Shown here: one piece after another, positions 1-8,360 of the stretch
Position numbering within the stretch: position 1 is the stretch's first letter
Layout: every line of letters begins with the position of its first letter
Source: Oxalobacteraceae sp. CFBP 13730
GTDB taxonomy: Bacteria > Pseudomonadota > Gammaproteobacteria > Burkholderiales > Burkholderiaceae_D
Direction: 5' to 3'
NCBI GenBank assembly: GCA_014841835.1
Contig: JACYUQ010000001.1
Span: 1 to 64,000, forward strand
Length of the DNA stretch: 64,000 bases
Notes under the pieces: generated by a model
Databases searched by the model: none
Seen by the model: only the letters and a program-made list of their open reading frames with translations
Told to the model about the DNA's origin: nothing
Position numbers and translations under genes: made by a program

Positions 1-511
1 TGGTGTTGCCATTCCAGTCGGTCGTGGTGGCGACGTTGCCATTAGCGTCGAATGTGCGCGCTGAGAAGGCTCCGCATTCGACACACTGTGCTGTCGAGCC
101 GACATCCCGCATTCGGCGGTTGATCAACTTATAATTAAATGTGGACTGGGTCCGCTTGGGTGCTGCGGGATCACCCACAACGTGTGTAACCACCGAACTC
201 GTTCCGGCGCTGCTAGCGAATTGATACAGCACTTCCACCTTCTCAACGCCTTCCGCGCGTTGGGATGATGTGGCGTTTCCCGCGCAGTTGTATTCCCAGC
301 TGATATGGCGCGCGCCGTTCTCGTCGACGAGTCCCGTCATCGCACTGATCAGGTGCCCAAAACCGTCCGCAAGTTTGGGCTCCGTACATGTGCCGGCGTA
401 AATGCGGGGCAGTTCGTTATACCAGTAGGTCCGATCTTTGCCACGCGACCGGCTGATTTCGACCCAAAGCGGTCTTCCAACCAGCTGATGTGGCAATGGC
501 TCGATGGTCAC
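1..511 (-). CDS. RHS/YD-repeat protein fragment, runs off the left edge
   Basis: The minus strand is open from a GTG at 511 to the window edge, about 170 codons. The translation has typical RHS core features: a WYNELPRIYAG stretch, an ALTG-like ISAMTGLVDENGARHISWEY segment (near 330-270), a GVEKVEVLY strand and the YD-type repeat RTFDANGNVATTTDWNGNT at 60-4. Segments like these lie in the middle of full-length Oxalobacteraceae RHS proteins. The several hundred N-terminal residues expected before them are absent, because an in-frame TGA sits at 514-512. The GTG overlaps the stop codon of the 95-residue gene upstream (GTGA, 511-508), so coupled translation is possible. This fits an orphan RHS fragment displaced behind a small gene, as seen at the 3' side of rhs loci. 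The start codon and whether it is expressed are uncertain. Confidence 0.6.
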   Translation of the reverse strand, partial: MTIEPLPHQLVGRPLWVEISRSRGKDRTYWYNELPRIYAGTCTEPKLADGFGHLISAMTGLVDENGARHISWEYNCAGNATSSQRAEGVEKVEVLYQFASSAGTSSVVTHVVGDPAAPKRTQSTFNYKLINRRMRDVGSTAQCVECGAFSARTFDANGNVATTTDWNGNT

Positions 512-795
512 TCAGGTTGTATATTTGTTCTTATCCATCGCTCTCCAATTGCAGCTCGTTCTGCTTCTTCATTGGGTAATAGGTCCAGAATCGAGCCAAG
601 TGATGCGTCTCGTTCAATCACATGTCCAAGCCCTACGACTCGATAGTGGTCGGCGCTGTCGGGGTGCAGATCACCGCAGAGGAAGCACCAACTGCCATCA
701 TCTCTGCTCACCAAGAGCACCGGTCGTGACTGATCGAAGACGTGAATGCATACGTAGGATTTTTGATGAAAGTTTGGCTTGGCAACCTTTTTCAT
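508..795 (-). CDS. Conserved small protein next to RHS fragment (possible immunity-type gene)
   Basis: This 95-residue acidic soluble protein starts with MKKVAKPNFHQKSYVC at 795. It carries HVFDQSRPVLLVSRDDGSWC followed by FLCG and a C-terminal LLPNEEAERAAIGERW segment. The pattern is familiar from short hypothetical proteins in proteobacteria, but I cannot assign a function. There is no signal peptide or membrane segment. The CxxC pair (CFLC) could bind metal. Its stop overlaps the GTG of the downstream RHS fragment. In rhs loci, small genes wedged between RHS pieces are often immunity genes. No toxin tip is visible upstream (796-934 is empty), so an immunity role is only an inference. An upstream in-frame extension to 1008 exists but lacks plausible protein character. 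Confidence 0.7.
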   Translation of the reverse strand: MKKVAKPNFHQKSYVCIHVFDQSRPVLLVSRDDGSWCFLCGDLHPDSADHYRVVGLGHVIERDASLGSILDLLPNEEAERAAIGERWIRTNIQPE

Positions 796-934
796 GCTGT
801 TTTTCACTATGCCTGTATGGCTGCTTTTGGTCGAAAGCGGACGGTCGGTACAGCTCACTGCACGAGAATGTTGCCGCCAGAGGAAGTAACAGGTTTTATC
901 AGGCGTTCCAAGCCGGCGTTGCGCCGCACTCGGC

Positions 935-1240
935 TCAAACGCCGCTGTGCGCAGGCGCCAGCTCACGCCGGCGCGCCAGGCCGCGCTCGCACAGCGCGCC
1001 AACGGCATACAGCAGCAGGAACACCGGCATCACGAACAGGCCGTACGCTTCGGGCCACGACAGAAATTGAATGACGCGGCCAAGCCCGAGCGCCTGGGCC
1101 AGCCCCAGTTGGCCGGCAATCGGCAACTGCAGGAAGGCGAGCTGCGACGCACCGTCGCCGCCGGCAAGCGACACGATGCCGACGCAGACGAGAAGGAAGA
1201 TCGCATACGGGGCGCACAACAACAAACCGAATCGGGACAT
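935..1240 (-). CDS. Small integral membrane protein, unknown function
   Basis: 101 residues starting at the ATG at 1240 (MSRFGLLLCAPYAIFLLVCV). Three hydrophobic stretches are visible, roughly residues 3-27, 34-53 and 68-88, followed by a basic tail (RGLARRRELAPAHSGV). The longer open frame to 1318 adds polar residues without a better start. No ribosome binding site is obvious. It sits alone between the small RHS-associated gene and the Pat-like gene, in the same orientation. No family is recognised. Confidence 0.6.
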   Translation of the reverse strand: MSRFGLLLCAPYAIFLLVCVGIVSLAGGDGASQLAFLQLPIAGQLGLAQALGLGRVIQFLSWPEAYGLFVMPVFLLLYAVGALCERGLARRRELAPAHSGV

Positions 1241-1374
1241 CGGGAAACCAGGGTCGGGCCCTGTTGGCAAGAGGCGGTACGAATCGTCACGACGTGACAG
1301 GGCGACAGACACCGCCACCTTATCACCGCAAAACAGCCCAAAATCCTCCGAATGTCACGGGGCGTCCGCAAACG

Positions 1375-4080
1375 CTAACGTAATGCAAGGCGCATGTTGC
1401 GGGTGCCGTCCTCGCGGTCGATCGTCACTTCGAAGCCCAGTTTTTTGACCATCGCGACAATGCGCGAATTCTGCGGCAGCGCTTCGCCGACGATCTCGCC
1501 GGTACCGCGCGCGCGGCAATACCGGATCAGCTTTTCCATCATGATGCGTCCCAGCCCCACCCCTTTCAGGTCCGAACGCACGGTGACGGCAAATTCGGCG
1601 CTCGTGTTGTCGGGATCGGCCACGACACGGGCCACCGCCAGCGTCTCGAACACCCCGGCGGCGTTCTTGCGGGTGGCGATGAAGGCCATCTCGCGGTCGT
1701 AGTCGATCTGCGTGAAGCGCGCCAGCTGCGACGGCTGCAGCTCGCGGATGCGCACAAACATCCGGTAGCGCACGTCGTCGGGCGTGAGCGCATCGAAGAA
1801 CGCCAGGTGCGCCGGCCCGTCTTCCGGGCGGATCGGGCGCAGTAGCAACGGCGCGTCCTGCCACTCGATCGTCTCTTCCAGTTCGCGCGGATAGGGCCGG
1901 ATCGCGAGCCGGTCGAGCGTGCTGCCCGAGCGGTCGGCCAGCGCCAGCCGCATGCGCGCGTCGAGCACGATGGCGCCGCGGCTGTCGACCACGAGCGGGT
2001 TGATGTCCAGCTCGACGATTTCGGGAATATCGGAAATCAGGCGCGAGACCTGGATCAGCACCGCCAGCACGGCGTCGAGATTGGCGGCCGGCCGGTTGCG
2101 GTAGCCGGCCAGCAAACGCGCCACGCGCGTGCGGTCGACCAGGTCGCGCGCCAGCACCAGATTCAGCGGCGGCAGGCCGACCGAATAATCATCGAGCACC
2201 TCGACCGCCACGCCGCCCTGGCCGAACACCAGCACCGGCCCGAACACCGGGTCGAGCGCGGCGCCCACGATCAGTTCGTGGCCATGCGTGCGGCGGCACA
2301 TGGCCTGCACCGAGAACCCATCGAAGCGCGCCTGCGGGAACAGTTCAATCAGCCGGGCGCGCATGCGCAGCGCGGCGGCGCGCACGGCGTCTTCCGAATC
2401 GAGGTCGAGCGTCACGCCCCCGACGTCGGATTTGTGCATCACGTCGGGCGTGAGGATCTTGACGGCGACCGGGAACCCGATCGCGCGCGCCGCCGCCACG
2501 GCCGCGTCGGCGTCAAGGGCGGCGCGCGTCTCGACCAGCGCCAGGCCATACGCGCGCAGGATCGCCTTGGTCTCGGGATCCGACAGCAGCAGGCGCTTGG
2601 CAGCGATCGCTTCACGCACCAGCGCGCGCGCGGCGCTACGATCGGGCGCCATATGGCCGGCCATCGACGGCGGCACTTCCATCAGCAGGTTCTGGTTGCG
2701 CCGGTAGTTCACCAGTTGCAGGAAGCCGTTGACACCGTCTTCGGGCGTGCGGTACGTGGGCATGCGCGCCTCGGCCGCGATCGCGCGCGCAGCCACGACC
2801 GAGGCGCCGCCCAGCCAGCACGACAGGATCGGGCGCGACGCGGCGCGTGCCAGTGGCGCAATCGCATTGGCCACGTCGCGGCTGTCAACGGTCGCCGTCG
2901 GTGAATGCACGATCAGCACGGCGTCGACCTGCGGGTCGGCCAGCAGTACGTCGAGCGCCGCCGCGTAGCGCTCGGGCGGCGCGCCGCCCAGCAGGTTCAC
3001 GGGGCTGGCACGCACCGGATTGCCCGGCTGCGCACCGTGCCAGCCGGCCGGCAGCACGGCATCGAGCCGCGCGATCGATTCAGGCGACAGCGTCGCCGCC
3101 ACGCCGCCGCCGTAGCGCAGCGCGTCGCGCGCCAGCACGCCAGGCCCCAGGCCGTTGCTGACGATGGCCAGGCGCTCGCCATGCAGCACGCGCGCATAGG
3201 CCAGCGTCTCGACCGCCGCGAACAGCTGCTCGGTGGTGTGCACGCGCAGCATGCCGGCGCGCCGGATCGCGGCGTCGAACACGTCGTCTTCGGTGGCCAG
3301 CGCCCCGCTTTCGCTGGCGGCCGGCCGCGCGCCGTCGGTATCGCTGCGCGACTTGAGCACGATCACCGGCTTGCTGCGCGCTGCGGCGCGCGCGGCCGAC
3401 ATGAACTTGCGCGCGTAGCGCAGTTGGTCGACATACAGCAGGATCGCGCCGGCATTGCCATCGCTGGCCAGGTGATCGAGCACGTCGCCCAGGTCGACGT
3501 CGGCCGAGTCGCCCAGCGAGATGAAGTGCGAAAAGCCGATGCCGCGCGTGCGCGCCCAATCGAGCACGCCCGTCATCAAAGAGCCTGACTGCGAGACAAA
3601 GGCGATCCGCCCCGGCAAGGCGCCACTGTGGGCCACGCTGGCGTTCAGGCCAAGGCCAGGGACCAGCAAGCCCGCGCTGTTGGCGCCAAGAAGACGCAGC
3701 AGATAGGGGTGCGCCGCGTCGAGCGTGGCCTGGCGCAGGCTGCGCCCGCGGGCATCGCGCCCGCGCGCCAGACCGCTGGTGAGCACCACCGCTGCGCGCG
3801 TGCCGCGCTCGCCCAACTGGCGCACCAGTTGCGGCACGGTGGCGGCCGGCGTGCAGATGACGGCCAGGTCGGGCGCCTCGGGCAGGTCGGCCACGGTGGC
3901 ATAACACGGCACGTCACCCAGCTGCGTGTATTTGGGATTGACGGCAAACAGCTTGCCCTTGAAGCCGCCGCCCTGCAGATTGGCCAGCAGCGTGGCGCCC
4001 ATGCTGCCGGGCCGCGCCGAGGCGCCGATCAGTGCCACTGACTTGGGCGCAAACAGATGCTGCAGGTTACGGACGCTCAT
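1375..4080 (-). CDS. Pat-like protein: NDP-forming acyl-CoA synthetase-like region fused to GNAT acetyltransferase
   Basis: 901 residues. The order is a CoA-binding Rossmann domain (about 8-130, with ALIGASARPGSMG), a succinyl-CoA ligase-like region (about 150-460, with FVSQSGSLM and FISLGDSADVDLGD), an ATP-grasp subdomain (about 485-700, VAVKILTPDVMHKSDVGGV) and a C-terminal GNAT domain (about 735-895, GVGLGRIMMEKLIRYCRARG for acetyl-CoA binding). This is the architecture of Salmonella Pat, which acetylates lysines of metabolic enzymes such as acetyl-CoA synthetase. The loop that holds the phosphorylated histidine in active ADP-forming synthetases (SHTG) reads SESG here. The synthetase half is therefore probably a regulatory acyl-CoA sensor, not a catalyst. 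It is single and not in an obvious operon. The family call is strong; substrates are unknown. Confidence 0.88.
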   Translation of the reverse strand: MSVRNLQHLFAPKSVALIGASARPGSMGATLLANLQGGGFKGKLFAVNPKYTQLGDVPCYATVADLPEAPDLAVICTPAATVPQLVRQLGERGTRAAVVLTSGLARGRDARGRSLRQATLDAAHPYLLRLLGANSAGLLVPGLGLNASVAHSGALPGRIAFVSQSGSLMTGVLDWARTRGIGFSHFISLGDSADVDLGDVLDHLASDGNAGAILLYVDQLRYARKFMSAARAAARSKPVIVLKSRSDTDGARPAASESGALATEDDVFDAAIRRAGMLRVHTTEQLFAAVETLAYARVLHGERLAIVSNGLGPGVLARDALRYGGGVAATLSPESIARLDAVLPAGWHGAQPGNPVRASPVNLLGGAPPERYAAALDVLLADPQVDAVLIVHSPTATVDSRDVANAIAPLARAASRPILSCWLGGASVVAARAIAAEARMPTYRTPEDGVNGFLQLVNYRRNQNLLMEVPPSMAGHMAPDRSAARALVREAIAAKRLLLSDPETKAILRAYGLALVETRAALDADAAVAAARAIGFPVAVKILTPDVMHKSDVGGVTLDLDSEDAVRAAALRMRARLIELFPQARFDGFSVQAMCRRTHGHELIVGAALDPVFGPVLVFGQGGVAVEVLDDYSVGLPPLNLVLARDLVDRTRVARLLAGYRNRPAANLDAVLAVLIQVSRLISDIPEIVELDINPLVVDSRGAIVLDARMRLALADRSGSTLDRLAIRPYPRELEETIEWQDAPLLLRPIRPEDGPAHLAFFDALTPDDVRYRMFVRIRELQPSQLARFTQIDYDREMAFIATRKNAAGVFETLAVARVVADPDNTSAEFAVTVRSDLKGVGLGRIMMEKLIRYCRARGTGEIVGEALPQNSRIVAMVKKLGFEVTIDREDGTRNMRLALR

Positions 4081-4228
4081 GACAGCACCGGGGCGGTGCG
4101 CGGCATGGCCGGGCGGTTAAGAAGACGGGCGGCATGCGACATGGATGGGACCTTTGCGTCAGTGGCGTCAAGTAACGCCAGCATAACGCCACCGCGCACT
4201 GCAGCGCGCACAAAATCCCGCGCAGCAG

Positions 4229-4624
4229 TCAGCGAAAGGCGAATACGGCGCCAATGCGCCGCTCGGGCAGTGCGCGCAGCTCGGCCGAGCGGGCCAGCAG
4301 CTCGCGCATCAGGCCATCGGTCAGACCCGGTGTATGGTACGACACGACGTCCGCGTCGAACGCAACCTCGGCCATGCAGCTGCGCATGCGCTGCGCTTCC
4401 GGCAGGTCGCACAGCGCGATGGCGGCCAGCATCTCGTCGGACGCCGGCGGCAGCACGGCGTAGAAACGCACGCGAAACTGGCGATCGAGCAGCATGCTGC
4501 CATTCAGGAAACGGTCGGCACCGACGTCGAACAGCACCTGCGCAATGACTTCGGCCACCCTGCCCTCAACTTCTTCCTGGTTCTTCCTGCGCCGCAGAGC
4601 GAGCAGCCGCTCGATCAACACCAT
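4229..4624 (-). CDS. Conserved hypothetical protein
   Basis: 131 residues from the ATG at 4624 (MVLIERLLALRRRKNQ). This start is preferred because AAGG lies six bases upstream; an in-frame ATG at 4639 has no such site. The protein is soluble and mixed alpha/beta, with an amphipathic basic N-terminus, a central LDRQFRVRFYAVLPP strand region and a C-terminal helix (GLMRELLARSAELRALPER). Coding quality is good (high GC at third positions, no stop in 400 bases). No family is recognised. It lies just upstream of, and divergent from, the copper operon. Confidence 0.6.
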   Translation of the reverse strand: MVLIERLLALRRRKNQEEVEGRVAEVIAQVLFDVGADRFLNGSMLLDRQFRVRFYAVLPPASDEMLAAIALCDLPEAQRMRSCMAEVAFDADVVSYHTPGLTDGLMRELLARSAELRALPERRIGAVFAFR

Positions 4625-4751
4625 GCCTGCCCTTGTCATTGAATTGTCATTGAATCAACCCGGCATGCTATCAGCCGCTCTCCGGCGCTGCAAGCCTTGC
4701 GACCGCCATTGTGACGACAGTGTTGCGCCGACGCCATGCTAAAATCGGGCC

Positions 4752-5165
4752 GTGAACCATCCCGTCCCTGTCTGCCTGCGCCGCGTATTCGTCTGGCTGC
4801 TGTTGCTGGCAATACCCTTCCAGGGCATTGCGTCGGCAGGCATGCTGACGTGCACGCATGCGTCCATGCAGCATGGCGTCGCTGCACCTGCTGCCGCCAT
4901 GCACGACATGGCCGGGGGGACGGGTCACTGTCACGAGGCCGGGCCGCAGGTTGCCGCGGCCACCGACCATGCGTCCGCGAGTCACGACCAGGAGCGCTGC
5001 AGCGCGTGCGCTGCCTGCTGTCTCGGCGCCGCCATGGCCGGCGCGCCGACGATTCCCGCCGCACCGCAGAGTCTGTCGACCCGGCTGATGGATACCGCCA
5101 CCGGCCGCCCAGAGGCTGTCGACCTGGCCTTGCCCGAACGACCTCCCCGCTTCCCGCTCGCCTGA
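4752..5165 (+). CDS. Secreted Cys/His/Met-rich small protein of a copper operon
   Basis: 137 residues beginning at GTG 4752. A signal peptide is clear (VPVCLRRVFVWLLLLAIPFQGIASA split over the first 30 residues). The mature part is rich in His, Met and Cys, including THASMQHGV, MHDMAGGTGHCHEAG and a CSACAACCLGAAMAG cluster, all suited to copper binding. Similar unnamed proteins precede TolC/multicopper oxidase genes in betaproteobacteria. A TAAAAT box at 4740-4745 would put the transcript start at or near the GTG, so the message may have almost no leader; the -35 is poor. It is the first gene of a run continuing to 8360. Exact role (periplasmic copper buffer or sensor) is inferred. Confidence 0.7.
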   Translation: MNHPVPVCLRRVFVWLLLLAIPFQGIASAGMLTCTHASMQHGVAAPAAAMHDMAGGTGHCHEAGPQVAAATDHASASHDQERCSACAACCLGAAMAGAPTIPAAPQSLSTRLMDTATGRPEAVDLALPERPPRFPLA

Positions 5166-5224
5166 ATCAGCAAACCGCCTCGCCACGCCGCGCGGCATCA
5201 CTGCATTTCACCGAACGAGGAATC

Positions 5225-5560
5225 ATGTCGACCCTATCCCGACGACAGTCGCTGCTGCTGGCCTGCGTGCTGGCCAGCAGCGCCTTGACGCCTGCCGCAG
5301 CGCAGACCAGCCGCGCCACCGATCCGGACGCCGCCGTCCCGGAACCCCGCTACCAGCCGGCGCACGTCCTGCGCGCACCCGCGGCAGAACGCGCGACGAC
5401 GGCCACGCCCGATCGCCTGTGGCACGAACACAATCGCATCGTGGCAGGCCAGTCCAGCCATGCAGGCCACGGCAAGCCGGCGCCGGATCCGCACGCGCAT
5501 CACCACAACGATGCCCCTGCCCCTGCCCCTGCACAACCAAATCACGAGGGGCACCATTGA
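5225..5560 (+). CDS. Secreted protein with His-rich tail, copper operon
   Basis: 111 residues from ATG 5225, with GAGGA nine bases upstream. Residues 1-27 are a signal peptide ending in TPAAAQ. The mature protein is short and disordered-looking, and its last 35 residues are His/Pro-rich (HAGHGKPAPDPHAHHHND, then HEGHH at the end), typical of metal-binding tails. The stop overlaps the next start (TGATG at 5558-5562), so it is translationally coupled to the TolC-type gene. I infer a periplasmic copper-binding role from composition and neighbours. No named family is recognised. Confidence 0.72.
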   Translation: MSTLSRRQSLLLACVLASSALTPAAAQTSRATDPDAAVPEPRYQPAHVLRAPAAERATTATPDRLWHEHNRIVAGQSSHAGHGKPAPDPHAHHHNDAPAPAPAQPNHEGHH

Positions 5561-6951
5561 TGACCCGCCCGATCTCATGGCGCGCCACATCATCCCTCGC
5601 ATGCGGCCTGCTGCTGGCGGGCTGCGTCAGCGTCGCGCCCGAACGCGCGTTCGAAGCCAGCGCCGCTGCGGCGCAGACGCGCACGGGCGTGGAAGCCCGC
5701 CTGCTGCGCAGCGATGCCGACCGCCAGGCTTTGCAGGCCGACATCGACGCGCTGCTGCAGGCGCCGCTGACACAGGACGCCGCCGTGCGCATCGCTGCGC
5801 TGAACCATCCTGGCCTGCAAGCCACCTACTGGGAGGCCGGCATTGCCCAGGCCGACGTAGCCCAGGCTGCGCGCCTGCGCAATCCCGGTTTCGGCTTCTC
5901 GCGCATGGACGGTGGCGGCAACCGGGAAACCGAACGCTCGGTCTCGATCGACCTGGCGGGCCTGCTCACGATGCCGCTGCGCCAGCGCATGGCCGCGCGG
6001 CGCTTTGATGAAACGACGCTGCGCGTGGCCGCCGCCATCGAGCGCCACGTCAACGCCACCCGGCGCGCGTGGGTCGAGGCCGTGGCCGCGCGCCAGGCCG
6101 TGGCCTATGCGCGTCAGGTGGCCGACGCCGCCGACGCATCGAGCTCCCTGATGGCGCGCATGGCTCGGGCCGGCAATACCAGTGCGCTGGACCTGGCGCG
6201 CGAGTCGGCCTTCCATGCCGAAGCCGGCGCCGGCGTGCTGCGCGCCGACCGCCTGGCCAACGCCGCGCGCGAACATCTGACGCGCCAGCTCGGTCTGTGG
6301 GGGACGCAGACGCTCTACACGCTGCCCGAGCGCTTGCCCGACCTGCCTGCGGCGCCGGTAGAACTGACCGGCATCGAGCGCACGGCACTGCGCCAGCGCC
6401 TGGACGTGCAGGCCGCGCGCGCCGCCGCCAGCGGCACCGCCGCCGACCTGGGTCTCACGCGCACCACGCGCTTCGTCAATGTGCTCGACCTGGGCTATGC
6501 CGACAAGCGTGAGACGGGTGAACCCAAAAGCGACGGCTACGAGATCGGCCTGGAGCTGCCGCTGTTCGACTGGGGCGGCGCCCGCGTGGCGCGCGCCGAA
6601 GCGGTGTACATGCAGTCGCTCGGCCAGGTCGCGGCGGTCGCGGTCAACGCCCGCAGCGAAGCGCGCGCGGGCTACCTCGGCTACCGCGCCAGCTATGACG
6701 TAGCGCGCCACTACCGCGACCAGGTCATCCCGCTGCGCAAGCAGATCGCCGACGAGACGCTGCTGCGCTACAACGGGATGCTGGCCAGCCCGTTCGAACT
6801 GCTGGCCGACGCGCGCGAACAGGCCGCGGCGGTCCACGCCACCATCGAAGCACTGAAGGATTTCTGGCTGGCCCAGGTCGACCTGGAAGCCGCCATCGGC
6901 ACGCGCCTGCCAGCGCGACCGACCACTGACAAGAAGGACGCATCACAATGA
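5560..6951 (+). CDS. TolC-family outer membrane lipoprotein (copper operon)
   Basis: 463 residues. The N-terminus has a lipoprotein signal (ACGLLLAGC, Cys near residue 20). The rest is the duplicated outer-membrane-factor fold: long helical stretches (for example RHVNATRRAWVEAVAARQAV and ARSEARAGYLGYRASYDVA) and the GYEIGLELPLFDWGGARVA strand motif typical of TolC/CusC relatives. Its usual partners, an RND pump and a periplasmic adaptor, are missing next to it; instead it is followed, with a four-base ATGA overlap, by a multicopper oxidase. This pairing recurs in proteobacterial copper loci. Start 5560 is chosen for the overlap with the upstream stop and the lipobox position. Role: probably outer-membrane export of copper or an oxidised product. 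Confidence 0.85.
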   Translation: MTRPISWRATSSLACGLLLAGCVSVAPERAFEASAAAAQTRTGVEARLLRSDADRQALQADIDALLQAPLTQDAAVRIAALNHPGLQATYWEAGIAQADVAQAARLRNPGFGFSRMDGGGNRETERSVSIDLAGLLTMPLRQRMAARRFDETTLRVAAAIERHVNATRRAWVEAVAARQAVAYARQVADAADASSSLMARMARAGNTSALDLARESAFHAEAGAGVLRADRLANAAREHLTRQLGLWGTQTLYTLPERLPDLPAAPVELTGIERTALRQRLDVQAARAAASGTAADLGLTRTTRFVNVLDLGYADKRETGEPKSDGYEIGLELPLFDWGGARVARAEAVYMQSLGQVAAVAVNARSEARAGYLGYRASYDVARHYRDQVIPLRKQIADETLLRYNGMLASPFELLADAREQAAAVHATIEALKDFWLAQVDLEAAIGTRLPARPTTDKKDASQ

Positions 6952-8360
6952 CCAACCGCAGATCGTTCCTGACCGGCGCCGGTGCCGGTATCACGGCACT
7001 GGGCGCCTCGCTCGTGAGCCGTGCCGGCGCGGCGTCGCTGCCGGAAGCCCCGACCCACACCTCGAGCGCCACCGCCGCGCCACTGGCCCCGACAGGCGGG
7101 CGCCCGTACAACCCCGTCGTCACGCTCAATGGCTGGACGCTGCCATGGCGCATGAAGGACGGCGTCAAGGAATTCCACCTGGTGGCCGAACCGGTCGTGC
7201 GCGAATTCGCGCCCGGCATGCAGGTCAATTTATGGGGCTACAACGGCCAGAGCCCGGGCCCGACCATCGAAGTGGTCGAGGGTGACCGCGTGCGCATCTT
7301 CGTCACCAACAAGCTGCCCGAACACACTAGCGTGCACTGGCACGGCCAGTTGCTGCCGTGCGGGATGGATGGCGTGACGGGGCTGACGCAGCCCGGCATC
7401 CAGCCCGGCAAGACCTTCGTCTATGAATTCGTCGCGCGCCACGCGGGCACTTTCATGTACCACCCGCACGCCGACGAGATGCAGCAGATGGCGATGGGGA
7501 TGATGGGCTTCTGGGTCACGCACCCGAAGAACCCGCGCCAGCACGCCGTCGATCGCGACTACGTGATGCTGCTATCGTCGTATGACATCGAACCGGGCAG
7601 CTACACGCCGCGTACCAACACGATGCTCGACTTCAACCTGTGGACCATCAACAGCCGCGTGTTCCCGGGCCTGGACCCGATGGTCGCCCGCCTGGGCGAC
7701 AAGGTGCGCATCCGCGTCGGCAACCTGACGATGACGAACCACCCGATCCACCTGCACGGGCACCGCTTCGAGGTCGCTGGCACCGATGGCGGCTGGGTGC
7801 CGAAGTCGGCGCGCTGGCCCGAGGTGACGACCGACGTCGCCGTCGGCCAGATGCGTGCGATCGAGTTCGTGGCCGATGCGCCGGGCGACTGGGCCTTCCA
7901 CTGCCACAAATCGCACCACACGATGAATGCAATGGGCCATGACGTGCCCACGCTGATCGGCGTCGACCATCGGGGCGTGGCCGAAAAAATCAACAAGCTG
8001 GTACCGGGCTATATGGTCATGGGCGACAAGGGTGGCTCGATGGGCGACATGAAGATGCCGCTGCCGGCCAACACGCTGCCGATGATGAGCGGCGACGGCC
8101 CGTTCGGCAACCTGGAAATGGGCGGCATGTTCACGGTACTGAAAGTGCGCGAAGGCCTGAAGCGCGGCGACTACAGCGACCCTGGCTGGTACCGGCATCC
8201 GGCCGGCACGCTCGCGCGCGAATGGACGGGCGCCGGCGCCGAGGCGCTGCCGCCAGCGCCACGTGCGCCGGAAGCCCGTCCGGCACCGGCGCCGGCAGGC
8301 CAGGCGATGGATGCGCGCAAACCCGGCGCGAACGACATGACGGGGCACGAGCACCACTAG
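6948..8360 (+). CDS. Tat-exported multicopper oxidase
   Basis: 470 residues. The N-terminus has a twin-arginine signal (NRRSFLTGAGAG). Copper ligand motifs are all visible: HWHG in TSVHWHGQLLP, YHPHADEMQQM, HPIHLHGHRFEV, and a C-terminal HCHKSHHTMNAMGH. The C-terminal 100 residues are Met/Gly- and Pro/Ala-rich, with GYMVMGDKGGSMGDMKM and a final GHEHH, suited to extra copper binding. The family oxidises Cu(I) to Cu(II) or phenolics in the periplasm. It overlaps the TolC-type gene by four bases, and its stop codon overlaps the stop of the convergent kinase gene at the palindrome CTAG (8357-8360). Confidence 0.92.
   Translation: MTNRRSFLTGAGAGITALGASLVSRAGAASLPEAPTHTSSATAAPLAPTGGRPYNPVVTLNGWTLPWRMKDGVKEFHLVAEPVVREFAPGMQVNLWGYNGQSPGPTIEVVEGDRVRIFVTNKLPEHTSVHWHGQLLPCGMDGVTGLTQPGIQPGKTFVYEFVARHAGTFMYHPHADEMQQMAMGMMGFWVTHPKNPRQHAVDRDYVMLLSSYDIEPGSYTPRTNTMLDFNLWTINSRVFPGLDPMVARLGDKVRIRVGNLTMTNHPIHLHGHRFEVAGTDGGWVPKSARWPEVTTDVAVGQMRAIEFVADAPGDWAFHCHKSHHTMNAMGHDVPTLIGVDHRGVAEKINKLVPGYMVMGDKGGSMGDMKMPLPANTLPMMSGDGPFGNLEMGGMFTVLKVREGLKRGDYSDPGWYRHPAGTLAREWTGAGAEALPPAPRAPEARPAPAPAGQAMDARKPGANDMTGHEHH

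Noticed and set aside
4715-4752. CueR-type promoter for the copper operon at 4752
   Set aside because: A TAAAAT box is present, but no TTGAC-like -35 at 19 bases and no ACCTT...AAGGT dyad were found.
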